A stretch of DNA of 24,787 nt from an uncultured Clostridia bacterium (GCA_937893735.1 CALBGD010000054.1:1-24787); one strand, 5' to 3'; positions 14,750-23,490 are shown, counted from the stretch's first letter. The notes: generated by a model from the letters alone, not told the origin. Translations and numbers: made by a program.

Positions 14750-15451
14750 ATGCTGGAGGTATCGCACGTCAACGTGAACTACGGCAAGAGCCGCGTAATA
14801 ACGGACGTATCATTCACCCTCAACCGCGGCAGGAAGCTGGTGGTTCTGGGGCGCAACGGCGTAGGCAAGACCACGCTGATGAAATGCATCATGGGGCTTC
14901 TCCCGGTGGAGGGCAAGGGCACGCTCACGCTGGAAAACAAGAACATCACGAAAATGCCCGCCTATATGCACAACCAGATGGGCATAGGCTATGTTCCGCA
15001 GGGGCGCGAGATAATTCCGGATTTCACCGTGCGCGAGAATCTGGAGCTCGGCTGTCTGGGGCACAGCTCGGTCAGCTTCAAGGAGCAGTTCGACATCGTG
15101 CTGGACTACTTCCCGGCGCTTAAGGAGCACATGAACCGCAAGGGCGGCGTGCTCTCCGGCGGTCAGCAGCAGCAGCTCGCGATAGGGCGCTGCCTGATGG
15201 GCAGACCCTCGATAGTGGTTCTGGACGAGCCGACAGAGGGTATACAGCCGAACGTAGTTTCCGAGATAGCCACAACGCTGAACCGTATCTCAAAGGAGAT
15301 GTACCTCAGCATTATTCTGGTGGAGCAGAACATAAAGTTCGCGAAGCGCATCGCGGAGGATTTCATAATCCTCCAGAAAGGCTCCATCGTTGCGCAGGGA
15401 GCCATAGGGGAGCTTAACGACGACCTCGCCAGGAAGTATCTGGCGGTGTGA
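14750..15451 (+). CDS. Urt-type ABC transporter ATPase (UrtE/LivF-like)
   Basis: The 233-residue ATPase has Walker A GRNGVGKTT (34-42), signature LSGGQQQQLAIGRCL and Walker B IVVLDEPTEGIQPN. The 'TEGIQP' ending is typical of UrtE. The start ATG 14750 lies 4 bp after the UrtD-like stop with GAGG just upstream. It is the last gene of the importer operon and is closed by a strong terminator at 15462. Confidence 0.92.
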   Translation: MLEVSHVNVNYGKSRVITDVSFTLNRGRKLVVLGRNGVGKTTLMKCIMGLLPVEGKGTLTLENKNITKMPAYMHNQMGIGYVPQGREIIPDFTVRENLELGCLGHSSVSFKEQFDIVLDYFPALKEHMNRKGGVLSGGQQQQLAIGRCLMGRPSIVVLDEPTEGIQPNVVSEIATTLNRISKEMYLSIILVEQNIKFAKRIAEDFIILQKGSIVAQGAIGELNDDLARKYLAV

Positions 15452-15461
15452 GTTTATACAG

Positions 15462-15495
15462 AAATATCCACCGGAATATCCGGTGGATATTTTTT
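15462..15495 (+). terminator. Terminator of the codA-urt operon, overlapping the VWA gene stop
   Basis: A 14-bp perfect stem (15462-15475 with 15479-15492, 3-nt loop) runs into T residues to 15495. The TAA of the convergent minus-strand VWA gene is at 15496-15494, so the same hairpin sits just past that gene and probably also terminates the minus-strand operon, though its U tract in that direction is weaker. Confidence 0.92.
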
Positions 15496-16642
15496 ATGCG
15501 AAGCCTGCAAGAGAACGGCGTTTCAGCGCGTTTTCAAGAAGCTCCGGCAGGCGCTCCGGCGGGCAGGCGAAGCACGGGATATCCAGCGCCGATACGCGCT
15601 TTGCGAGCTCCTCGTCGTAAATCGGCTTTCCGCTGTCGGAGACCGCCAGCAGCACCACGATGTTAACCCCGGAGCTGCGGAGCTCCTCCAGACGGCGGAG
15701 AAGCCTGCTGCGGTTGCCGCCCTCGTACAGGTCGGTGATAAGGAACATCGTGGTCTTTTCCGGCTGCGTGACAAGCCCGGAGCAGTACGCCACGGATTTT
15801 TCTATGTCCGTGCCGCCGCCGAGCTGTATTCCGTACAGCAGCTCCACCGGGTCTGAGCAGTGCTCTGTGAGGTCGGTGACGGCGGTGTCGAATGCGATTA
15901 CGTGCGTTTTAATGGAGCTTATGCTGGCGAGAATGCACCCCATCACGGAGGAATATATCGCGGATTCCCCCATGGAGCCGCTCTGGTCGATGTCCAGTAT
16001 CACGGTGCGGGAGCCGGATTTCGCCGCCCGCTCGTAGAACCAGAATCTTTCCGGCAGGAGGAGTTTCCGCTCTGGGTCGTAGTTGCCGAGATTCCTGCGG
16101 ATAGTGGTGCGGAAATCCAGCGCCGCCGCGCTTGGTATCGGGGAGTGCTCCCGGCGGTTCAGCGCGGAGCTCACAGAGCGGCGCAGGTCGTCCGACAGGC
16201 GGCGGTTTATGTCCTTCACTATCTTCGCGATGTAGCGCCGGGCGTTGTCCTTCGCCCGGGCGGGTATCTGGTCCTTCAGCGTGAGCAGAAGCGCCGCCGT
16301 GGAAATATCCGGCGCGAGACCCTCCAGCATTTCCGGCTCAAACAGGAGCTGCTTCAGCCCGCAGCGCTCTATCGCGTCGTTCTGTATCACGCGTATCTCG
16401 GTCTGGCTGAAAAGAGAGCGCAGGTCGCCGAGCCACTTTGTCAGCTTCGGGGAGGACTTCCCGCTGCCCGCCATTCCGGACGGGCTTCCGTCGGAGCTCC
16501 CGCCGTATATCTGCGCCAGCGCGGAATCCATCAGCATATCCTCCTCGGACATTGCTCCGGCGCCGCCGAGGGCGTCCATCGTGTCCTCGCAGCAGCTCCC
16601 GAGGATAAGCCGCCAGCGTTTCAGAATTTCCTTGTTTTCCAT
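15494..16642 (-). CDS. VWA domain protein (CoxE/YehP-like), partner of the MoxR ATPase
   Basis: The 382-residue cytoplasmic protein has a helical N-terminal part with a Gly/Ser-rich stretch (47-65) and a C-terminal von Willebrand A domain (about 210-380). The MIDAS metal site is complete: DIDQSGS (D219, S221, S223), GGGTDIEKS (T278) and LITDLYEGG (D304). VWA proteins next to MoxR ATPases act as metal-dependent adaptor or target-binding partners. Its length is close to that of E. coli YehP. The start overlaps the upstream DUF5682-like stop as TAATG (16644-16640), so it is translationally coupled. It is the last gene of the operon. There is no signal peptide or membrane segment. Confidence 0.88.
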   Translation of the reverse strand: MENKEILKRWRLILGSCCEDTMDALGGAGAMSEEDMLMDSALAQIYGGSSDGSPSGMAGSGKSSPKLTKWLGDLRSLFSQTEIRVIQNDAIERCGLKQLLFEPEMLEGLAPDISTAALLLTLKDQIPARAKDNARRYIAKIVKDINRRLSDDLRRSVSSALNRREHSPIPSAAALDFRTTIRRNLGNYDPERKLLLPERFWFYERAAKSGSRTVILDIDQSGSMGESAIYSSVMGCILASISSIKTHVIAFDTAVTDLTEHCSDPVELLYGIQLGGGTDIEKSVAYCSGLVTQPEKTTMFLITDLYEGGNRSRLLRRLEELRSSGVNIVVLLAVSDSGKPIYDEELAKRVSALDIPCFACPPERLPELLENALKRRSLAGFA

Positions 16643-18879
16643 TAAATATCTCCGAAATCAAAATCGTCAAGACTGCTGATGTCCTGCTGTTCCTGAGCGT
16701 TCAGCTCCCCTGCGGCGAACTCAGCCGCCGCCTGCTTCGAGATACCCAGCACCTCGCCGATGTTCTCGGCTATGTCGGATTTTTCAGCGGGGGTGTATTC
16801 CGCGAACGTTCGCCGCAGGCAGACCAGCACAGGCTTGAATTCCTCCGGGGAGAGCCCCGCCGTGAAATCGCACAGCTTCTCCCAGACGGAAAGCCGGCTT
16901 ATCAGCGCGCGGCGGTTTTTCTTCGAGAATCCCTCGAACCACTGCGCTCCCTCTGCGGCGAATCCCGGGGAAAGCCGCCTGCCGATGAGCTCCGAGAGCT
17001 TATCGGGGGCTATCAGCCCGCGCTCCATCAGCACCGCGCAGCAGAAGCCCGAGAGCAGCGGCGAGGCAAAGTTGTTGTCCGCGATATCCGAGAGAAGGGC
17101 GGTGAATCTCGCGCCGTCAAGGAAGTCGTGGGCGGTGCAGGCGTCGTTCACGGCGGAAACTGCGGTGATCAGCTGCTCTGCAGCCGGGCGGTCGCATACC
17201 ATGCCGGAGGGCAGGCACAGGCAGAATCTCAGGAACAGCTTCTCCATAAGCTCCGGCAGGCTGCTAAGCTCCAGGCGGCGTATGCTGCCGAAGCGCAGTA
17301 TCCCGGAAAGCGTGCCGATGGCGCTTCCTATCTCGGCGGCGGAGGAGCACTCCGCGGTCTGCCGCTGCACCGAGGAAGCGGCGGTTTTCACGCAGGCTGG
17401 AAGTCCGCATTCGAATGCGGTATCAAGGAGCCTTGCGGTCTCCGCCACGGAATCTGCTTCCGCGAGCCGCAGCGACAGGTCGTTTGCCGCCGCCTGCTCC
17501 ACCGTGTCGCCTTTCAGGGAGGCTTCCACTATCTCTATCTCCGCCTGCGGGCTCCAGCGGAGCTCCCACAGCTCCGCCCATGTGGCGTTGTCCTGCGGGC
17601 GGGCTTTCTGTATGCAGAAGCTCACCCCGAGGGATTTCAGCCGGTGCAGGAAAAACGAGCGTTCAAGGTCGAGAAAAGCCGCCTTTTCCGTCTTTACCCG
17701 GAGATTTTCCCGCAGGTCGAGGGACAGCTCCTCTGCGGACGCCTTGCGGTATTTCTGGAGCTTCAGCTCCTTTAACTGCCGCATGAAATCCTCCTGCACG
17801 GAGGTGCAGACTGCGCCCTCCGGCATGGAGCCTATTTTCGTGCCTATCTCGATATCCGCGCAGGCGAGGGAGATCTCCGAGAAGCTGCCGTGACCAAGGC
17901 AGGTGACAGCCGCGTCCCGCAGGTCTGCTAGATTCGGGAGCATTCCGCCGCGCATTCCGGCGAGGGTATCCGCAAGGCGCTTTGCCTCGATGACCTCCGC
18001 GGTGGAGCAGGCAAAGCCGTGCTCCCGCTGGTACTGCGCTATCTTCGCGAGGTACTGCGCGGCGCTGTCCCGGATATCGCCGGAGCGGCGGCATTCCCAC
18101 ATAAGCTCGTTGTAGCCCGGAGCCCTGCACCCCGCGCCGTAGCCGGAGCGCTCCGACAGCCGGAAGTAGGAATATGGCATGAGCGTCGCCTTTGACGGCA
18201 CTGACGGGAGCTTCTCCGTGAGCGCCCTGTCTTGCTCGGTGAATGGAACGTTTTTCAGCCCAGCCGTGTGGAATGCTCCGGTCATCACCGCGATATTACC
18301 GCCGGGGTGCGCCGCTTCGCACTCGCTTATCACGCGGCGCATGAACGCTTCCCTAAGGGAATTCTGCTGGTCATTGCCGGAAAAGCTGCGGAGCTCCGCG
18401 CCGTAATTCTCAGCGGCGGCGAGGAAATCTTCGTAGCTCTCGCACTGCTCGAAGCAGTATTCCCAGAACGACCCGTTATCCATGCCGGAGACCGTCTCCA
18501 TGCGCTCGTAAACGTTCGGCGGGCTGTCCGGGGATTCTCCTTTATCCGGGGTTTCCCGCTGTATCTGAGCCAGTACGCAGCCGGAGGGCAGGTCGCAGAA
18601 GCGCACTTCCACGCCGTTTTTCACCGCCCACTTCATCGCGGCGTATTCCGGGGAGAATTCCGCGAAGGGGTATAGCACGGTGTGCACCGGGGCTTCCTCG
18701 GTGTAGGCTAGTATGGCGCCGGGGAGCTCCACCTCCGGGGCGCATAGCTGAGGTATCAGTCCGCTGAGGTCGGAGGGTCCCTCAATAAGGAGCACCTCCG
18801 GCTGTGTGCGCCGCAGGAATTCCTCCGCGTAAAACGCGCAGGCGGGGGAGTGGTGTCTTACTCCGAAAAATTCCGTCAT
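16642..18879 (-). CDS. DUF5682 family protein (YehM-like)
   Basis: The 745-residue protein starts with MTEFFGVRHHSPACAF at 18879, sharing one base with the MoxR stop (TAATG), with GGGAG upstream; a longer in-frame start at 18900 is less likely. GVRHHSP (6-12), LIEGPSD (31-37) and VMTGAFH (198-204) are spaced like the conserved boxes of the TraB/ChaN/EreA-type hydrolase-like fold, which is the core expected for DUF5682. The remaining 500 residues are mainly helical without a motif I recognise. The size matches E. coli YehM (about 760 residues), which also lies between a MoxR ATPase and a VWA gene. Catalytic activity is unproven; the His pair at 9-10 and His204 are candidate active-site residues. 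Confidence 0.82.
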   Translation of the reverse strand: MTEFFGVRHHSPACAFYAEEFLRRTQPEVLLIEGPSDLSGLIPQLCAPEVELPGAILAYTEEAPVHTVLYPFAEFSPEYAAMKWAVKNGVEVRFCDLPSGCVLAQIQRETPDKGESPDSPPNVYERMETVSGMDNGSFWEYCFEQCESYEDFLAAAENYGAELRSFSGNDQQNSLREAFMRRVISECEAAHPGGNIAVMTGAFHTAGLKNVPFTEQDRALTEKLPSVPSKATLMPYSYFRLSERSGYGAGCRAPGYNELMWECRRSGDIRDSAAQYLAKIAQYQREHGFACSTAEVIEAKRLADTLAGMRGGMLPNLADLRDAAVTCLGHGSFSEISLACADIEIGTKIGSMPEGAVCTSVQEDFMRQLKELKLQKYRKASAEELSLDLRENLRVKTEKAAFLDLERSFFLHRLKSLGVSFCIQKARPQDNATWAELWELRWSPQAEIEIVEASLKGDTVEQAAANDLSLRLAEADSVAETARLLDTAFECGLPACVKTAASSVQRQTAECSSAAEIGSAIGTLSGILRFGSIRRLELSSLPELMEKLFLRFCLCLPSGMVCDRPAAEQLITAVSAVNDACTAHDFLDGARFTALLSDIADNNFASPLLSGFCCAVLMERGLIAPDKLSELIGRRLSPGFAAEGAQWFEGFSKKNRRALISRLSVWEKLCDFTAGLSPEEFKPVLVCLRRTFAEYTPAEKSDIAENIGEVLGISKQAAAEFAAGELNAQEQQDISSLDDFDFGDI

Positions 18880-19958
18880 TACGCGTTTCTCTCCCTGCAT
18901 TCAGCGTACAGCCCCGCGCAGTCGCGGCGCTTTTTCATCACGTTTTCGAGGTACTCCGCCCAGACCGCCTTGTCCTTGGTGTCGTCCTTGACCACTGCCC
19001 CCTGGAGCGCGGAGGCTAAGTCCGCGTCTGAAATCTCGCCGTTTCCGAAGCTCCCGGCGAGAGCCATGCTGTTTATCAGCAGGGAAATGGCCTCTGCGGA
19101 GGACAGCACGCCGGAGGTCTGTTTCAGCTTCACCTGACCGTCGAGGGTCTGCCCGTTTCTGAGCTCCCGGAAGATGGTGACAACGCGCTCCACTGCGGTG
19201 CGGTCGGGGAGCTTCGCGGTCAGCCCGAAGCTGTCGGAAAGCTGTGCGACTCTGGTGTTTACGATGTTTATTTCAGTTTCCATATCGGCGGGAGCCGGGA
19301 GCACCACGATATTGAAACGGCGCTTCAGCGCGGAGGACATCTCGTTTACGCCCTTGTCCCGGGTGTTGGCGGTGGCTATCACGGAGAAGCCCTTTTTCGC
19401 GGGGACTTCCTCGGAGAGCTCCGGCACGGAAATGCGCTTTTCCGAAAGAATGGAGATGAGCGCGTCCTGCACCTCGCTGGCACAGCGGGATATCTCCTCT
19501 ATTCTGGCTATGGAGCCGGTTTCCATTGCGGTGTATACCGGGCTCTTCACAAGGGCTTCGTGGGAGGGTCCCTTTGCAAGCAGGAGGGCGTAATTCCATG
19601 AGTAGCGTATCTGCTCCTCGGTGGTGCCGGCGGTGCCCTGTATCACCCGGGAGGAATCGCCGTTTATCGCGGCGGTGAGGTGCTCCGACAGCCATGATTT
19701 CGCGGGTCCCGGCTCGCCTATCAGCAGGAGGGCGCGGTCGGTGACGAGGGTGGCTATGCATATCTCGACTATGCGGCGGTCGCCCATGTATTTCGGCGTG
19801 ATGACGGTCTTGCCGGACTTGCCGCCCATTATGTAGGTCAGCACCGAGCGCGGGGACATCTTCCAGCCGGCAGGCACCGGGTCGGTTTCGTTCTTTATCA
19901 GGGCTTCAAGCTCTGCCTTGTATAATTCCTCGGCGGGGAGGCGGAGTATATCGGACAT
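18879..19958 (-). CDS. MoxR-type AAA+ ATPase (YehL-like)
   Basis: The 359-residue ATPase has a Walker A GEPGPAKSW (81-89), in the GExGxAKS form typical of one MoxR branch. Its Walker B-like strand reads IARIEEI (150-156). Sensor 1 is ATANTRDKG (195-203) and the arginine finger is LKRRF (211-215). MoxR enzymes use ATP to remodel or load factors onto partner proteins carrying VWA domains. It lies 16 bp after the 607-residue gene and is coupled by TAATG to the DUF5682-like gene. In the Walker B-like strand the residue before the catalytic Glu is Glu rather than the common Asp. AAGGAA upstream of 19958 supports the start. Confidence 0.9.
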   Translation of the reverse strand: MSDILRLPAEELYKAELEALIKNETDPVPAGWKMSPRSVLTYIMGGKSGKTVITPKYMGDRRIVEICIATLVTDRALLLIGEPGPAKSWLSEHLTAAINGDSSRVIQGTAGTTEEQIRYSWNYALLLAKGPSHEALVKSPVYTAMETGSIARIEEISRCASEVQDALISILSEKRISVPELSEEVPAKKGFSVIATANTRDKGVNEMSSALKRRFNIVVLPAPADMETEINIVNTRVAQLSDSFGLTAKLPDRTAVERVVTIFRELRNGQTLDGQVKLKQTSGVLSSAEAISLLINSMALAGSFGNGEISDADLASALQGAVVKDDTKDKAVWAEYLENVMKKRRDCAGLYAECRERNA

Positions 19959-19974
19959 GGTTTGGTTCCTTTCT

Positions 19975-21798
19975 TTATTCGGGGAGTTCTTTCAGCATGG
20001 TTTCTGCATATTGTTTGCAGTACGAGAGATTTCCTGTCAGTATCGTGTCCCGCATTTCCTTGAGTATCGAGCGTTTCTGCTCCACGGTGAGAAGCGGGGT
20101 TTTCGCGGTCTCCGTTATGGAGCGGGGCGCGTTGTATGGGAACATCGCATAGCTGCGTAACATCTGAAATCGGGTTTTGTCGTCCGGCTGGCTGTTATCC
20201 AGTATCAGCGACAGCGCATCGTAGAGGGGAGTTGTTTTCATCGCGGCGAGGGCGTATTTAACAGCCTGCGCCTTTATCATATCAGCGTCAGCGGGAGCCG
20301 CCGAATCAATGGCGCGGCTCAGGAACATACACCGCTCCCGCACTGCGTATTCTGATTTATTGGAATCATCTCCGAGCATTGAGGTGTCTCCGAGAAGCTC
20401 AATAAACGATTCCGGCATACGCTCGAAAAGCGGCATTGTCAGCACGCGGACGGGGATATTACCGTAGGACACGGGAACCTCTTCCTCAAAAATATATCTC
20501 CCGTCGCTTTCGGAATAGCGGATACCCTCCTCCAGAATATCAAATACCGGATAGACTCCCCTGCGGGATATGCGCTTTTTCAGCTCTGCGGCAACGGCGT
20601 CCGGGTCGTCCGCAAGCATGGCGATACACCATGCGGTGAAGAACGCCTCTGGCTGTTTTTCGTGCAGGCGCAGGGTCATCGCCCTGAAGCCGCCGTCCGG
20701 GTCGGGGAACATATTGTTGATCAGCACGGCGTTAAGCTCCCGGAGTTCAGATGCTCCACCCGGACTTGCGGGGAACTTCTCCGCGTATTCCACCGCCCGC
20801 AGAAAGCAGTCGTCTGTGTCCCGCTTGTTTATCATCATGGCGGCGGTGCTCATGACCTGCTTTAAATCCGGGCGGTTCTTCTTGTCGGCGGCGAAAGCCT
20901 CGTCCAGCCTGCCGCGGATAAGCTCCGACGCAACACCCGAGGGAGAAGCGCAGATTATCGGCAGATAGCTGTCCTTGTACTTCGCGGTGAGCTTTTTCAG
21001 TATTTCGTCAAATCCCGGAGGGTCGAGCCGGGCGGTTTCAAGCAGGGCGGCGGTCTTTACCTTGCCCTTTTCGGTGCGGCAGAAATCCAGCAGGCGCGGA
21101 GCGTTCCCGCTGTCCCGGGCAAGCGCCTGAATTGCCTTTATGCGGACGTTCTGCGGGGCTTCCTCGTTTTCCGCGAGGGAGAGGTACCAGTCATTCTCGG
21201 CGCTTCCGGCGGTGTCTGCGACGTAATCTATCTGAACTCCCGGGCATTTCTCGTCCGACAGGTCGAGGGAGGCTTTCAGCGGCGGCACGATGGAATCACC
21301 GTAGGCGGCGCACATTTCCCGGGCAAAGGCGGCGATGTTCTCGCTTTTCTCGCCGGAGGCGCAGATGAACTGCTCCAGTATGCGCGGGTCGCCGAGGAGC
21401 TTGTATTCGTGCGGGTCGAGATTTTTCAGGTGCGGGCTTTTGGTGAGTATCGCCGCCCACAGCGACCTCACGGAGCGCCAGCCGGCTTCCATATTGCATT
21501 CCACATCGTATTCCAGCGTGCCCGGGCGGGATTCCTCCGCGTTTGTGTAGTGTCCCTGCGCAACGGCGAGTGCGTCCGCCAGAGCTATGCAGTCCGCCAG
21601 CAGGAGCGCGGGCTCCGGCTCGGTGAAGAGCCTTGCGCACATATCCCGCAGGCGCGCAAAGGTCTTGTTGGCTTCCGCAAGGGGAGCCATGCCCTCCACG
21701 GCGCGTTTCAGCCGGAAATCCTCGGTGATGGAAGCGCACCCAGCAGAGGCGCAGTCGTAGAGCCTGTCGTGAAGCTCGTAAAAAGGTGCAGTATTCAT
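19975..21798 (-). CDS. Helical-repeat-like protein of the SWIM-MoxR-VWA operon (possibly DUF5691-like)
   Basis: The 607-residue protein has no signal peptide, membrane segment or catalytic motif that I recognise. It is rich in Leu, Ala and Glu with regularly spaced helices, for example NVRIKAIQALARDSGNAPRL and ALLETARLDPPGF, which look like HEAT-type units. This suggests a scaffold. A gene of similar place and size, often called DUF5691, occurs in some actinobacterial versions of this operon; that match is from memory and not certain. A GGGGGG-rich Shine-Dalgarno precedes ATG 21798. Spacing is 13 bp from the SWIM gene and 16 bp to the MoxR gene, so all are one transcript. Confidence 0.75.
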   Translation of the reverse strand: MNTAPFYELHDRLYDCASAGCASITEDFRLKRAVEGMAPLAEANKTFARLRDMCARLFTEPEPALLLADCIALADALAVAQGHYTNAEESRPGTLEYDVECNMEAGWRSVRSLWAAILTKSPHLKNLDPHEYKLLGDPRILEQFICASGEKSENIAAFAREMCAAYGDSIVPPLKASLDLSDEKCPGVQIDYVADTAGSAENDWYLSLAENEEAPQNVRIKAIQALARDSGNAPRLLDFCRTEKGKVKTAALLETARLDPPGFDEILKKLTAKYKDSYLPIICASPSGVASELIRGRLDEAFAADKKNRPDLKQVMSTAAMMINKRDTDDCFLRAVEYAEKFPASPGGASELRELNAVLINNMFPDPDGGFRAMTLRLHEKQPEAFFTAWCIAMLADDPDAVAAELKKRISRRGVYPVFDILEEGIRYSESDGRYIFEEEVPVSYGNIPVRVLTMPLFERMPESFIELLGDTSMLGDDSNKSEYAVRERCMFLSRAIDSAAPADADMIKAQAVKYALAAMKTTPLYDALSLILDNSQPDDKTRFQMLRSYAMFPYNAPRSITETAKTPLLTVEQKRSILKEMRDTILTGNLSYCKQYAETMLKELPE

Positions 21799-21811
21799 AT
21801 AAATTCCCCCC

Positions 21812-23227
21812 TCAGCACAGCTTTGTGATACCGTCCGTGTGGACTATCGACATCGGGCAGAGGAACATTCTGTGATCCTCCGGCGCGTAGTACATCAGCC
21901 CGAAAAGCGCGCCGTTCCGCAGTCTGCGGCTGTCCACAAACGAAAGGACATCGCAGCAGTTCGGGAACTGCCGGTAGTACGCCTGAAGCGTTATGCTCTC
22001 ATCGCCGAGCCTCAGCACGGCGCGGCGCCTGTCCGCGAGCTGTATCTCGTCAAAGCGGAGAAGCACCCCGGCGTACGGCTCGGAGAGGGTGTTTTTCAGG
22101 TCGTTCTTGGCTGTCTTTACCGCCTCCGCGATACTGGAGCCCGCCTTTTCGATGACGCGGGAGTAATCCGGCGCGGATATCTCGGCGGCCTCCCACCGCA
22201 CCCGGGGATTCAGCCCGCCGGGGTAGCGGCAGAGCACGGGGATATGGAAGATACCATTCGCGGAATCCTCCTGTTTAAGATATTTGGCGGCTTTCACCGG
22301 GCGTATGTTGCGGGTGCAGTATATCTCCCCGGAGCCGAGGTCGAGCCAGAATCCGTTGTCCGTTTCCACGGTGAGGTTGTAGTTGTTTGTCTCGCAGAAT
22401 GCAAGCTGGATAAGCTCGGCGTTCTCCTTGTACAGCCCCGCCTCCCGGAGCTGGGAGAGCTTCCACACGCCGCCGAGTTCCTCGTAGAGTATGCTGTCCT
22501 CCGGGAGCACGTCGCCGGATTCCAGCTTGGCTTTTATGTACTGGCGGGATTTTTTGACGGCGGCGGCAAGCCTAATCAGCAGGGAAGTGATGTACCGCAT
22601 GGATTTGTCGCTTGGGTCGCCGTTAAGGTACTGCACGGAATCCACTATGCGGTTCATTATCTCCTGAAGCCCCGGCAGCCAGTAGTCCCCGAGCTGCTTT
22701 GCAAGCTCCCGGTACTGGTCGGCGGCGGCGCTGTTCGCGGAATACACGCCGCGCGACAGCATATCCTTCACGAAGCTCTCCGCGAGGTCGAGCCCCTCGA
22801 GCTGCTTTTTAAGCTTCTTTGCGGCTGCGGCTTTGTTCTGCTTTGCGGGAGCGGCGGGCTCTGCCGCTTTTTCCGCGCGTTTCGCGGCTTTGGCGCGCTT
22901 TTCGGCTATGTCGGCGGGGAGCTCCGCAGTTTCGAACGGCTTCCCGGAGAGCCACTCCATCATCAGCGCAAGGGCGTGCTTGCACGGGAACTGCCTGCTC
23001 GGGCAGGAGCACCGGAACACCGGCGCGGCTCCGGAAAAATCCGCCGAGGTGGAGTAGGGGTTCTTTCCGCTGCCCTGACACTCGCCGAAAATCAGCGTTT
23101 CGTCTGTGGTCTTTTTCAGGCTGATGAACTCCCCGCGGGAGCATATCTTACGGGCGTTCGCGATGGCGGCTTCATTCGGCGCCGATGAGCGGACGAGCTC
23201 CATCGTGATGATACTTGCAGTTGACAT
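21812..23227 (-). CDS. SWIM zinc finger protein (YehQ-like), first gene of the operon
   Basis: The 471-residue protein carries a SWIM motif FRCSCPSRQFPCKH with C73, C75, C82 and H84 (CxCx6CxH), which binds zinc and is used for nucleic-acid or protein contacts. A basic, Ala/Lys-rich linker (about 108-145) follows, and then a longer domain of about 320 residues without a recognised motif. ATG 23227 is preceded by GGAGG. It leads a five-gene set in which MoxR, DUF5682-like, VWA and SWIM genes match the composition of E. coli yehLMPQ. Neither its ligand nor the trigger of the system is known. Its promoter is not obvious and must lie within or beside the hairpin repeats upstream. Confidence 0.87.
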   Translation of the reverse strand: MSTASIITMELVRSSAPNEAAIANARKICSRGEFISLKKTTDETLIFGECQGSGKNPYSTSADFSGAAPVFRCSCPSRQFPCKHALALMMEWLSGKPFETAELPADIAEKRAKAAKRAEKAAEPAAPAKQNKAAAAKKLKKQLEGLDLAESFVKDMLSRGVYSANSAAADQYRELAKQLGDYWLPGLQEIMNRIVDSVQYLNGDPSDKSMRYITSLLIRLAAAVKKSRQYIKAKLESGDVLPEDSILYEELGGVWKLSQLREAGLYKENAELIQLAFCETNNYNLTVETDNGFWLDLGSGEIYCTRNIRPVKAAKYLKQEDSANGIFHIPVLCRYPGGLNPRVRWEAAEISAPDYSRVIEKAGSSIAEAVKTAKNDLKNTLSEPYAGVLLRFDEIQLADRRRAVLRLGDESITLQAYYRQFPNCCDVLSFVDSRRLRNGALFGLMYYAPEDHRMFLCPMSIVHTDGITKLC

Positions 23228-23265
23228 GGCTTTCCTCCGTTTGATGTATTATTCAAGAGGTTCAG

Positions 23266-23490
23266 ATTATCCCATAACCGCAGGTTATGGGATAATAGTC
23301 CGATACGCACGGAGCAAATCTGAGATTTGCGTATGTGCGAGGACATTTTGATGTATAATAAACGCTATGCGTTTTATTATCCCATAACCGCAGGTTATGG
23401 GATAATAGTCCGATACGCACGGAGCAAATCTATGATTTGCGTATGTGCGAGGACATTTTGATATATAATAAACGCTTTGCGTTTATTATA
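23266..23490. repeat. Two tandem 110-bp units, each with three hairpins
   Basis: Unit 1 (23266-23375) and unit 2 (23376-about 23485) are nearly identical at a 110-bp period; they differ at a few positions, for example around 23321-23323 and 23366-23375. Each unit begins with a perfect 14-bp inverted repeat around GCA (23266-23296 and 23376-23406). A GCAAATC/GATTTGC hairpin within CGCAC/GTGCG follows, and then an AATAAACGC/GCGTTTATT hairpin. No open reading frame is credible here. It resembles a non-autonomous intergenic palindromic element that has been duplicated. It occupies the 5' region of the SWIM operon. Confidence 0.88.

Noticed and set aside
10793..15451. Calling the importer a urea transporter outright (urtABCDE)
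   Set aside because: Family signatures are Urt-like, but codA and pucR context and the absence of urease genes leave the substrate open, so no gene symbols were assigned.
16760..17893. Plus-strand frames within the DUF5682-like gene, and the similar 449-codon frame at 21839-23188
   Set aside because: They are antisense to operon genes with recognised motifs and have Arg/Ser-rich or Gly/Val-rich shadow composition.
23266..23490. CRISPR array
   Set aside because: There are only two long 110-bp copies directly abutting, with internal palindromes and no spacers or cas genes.
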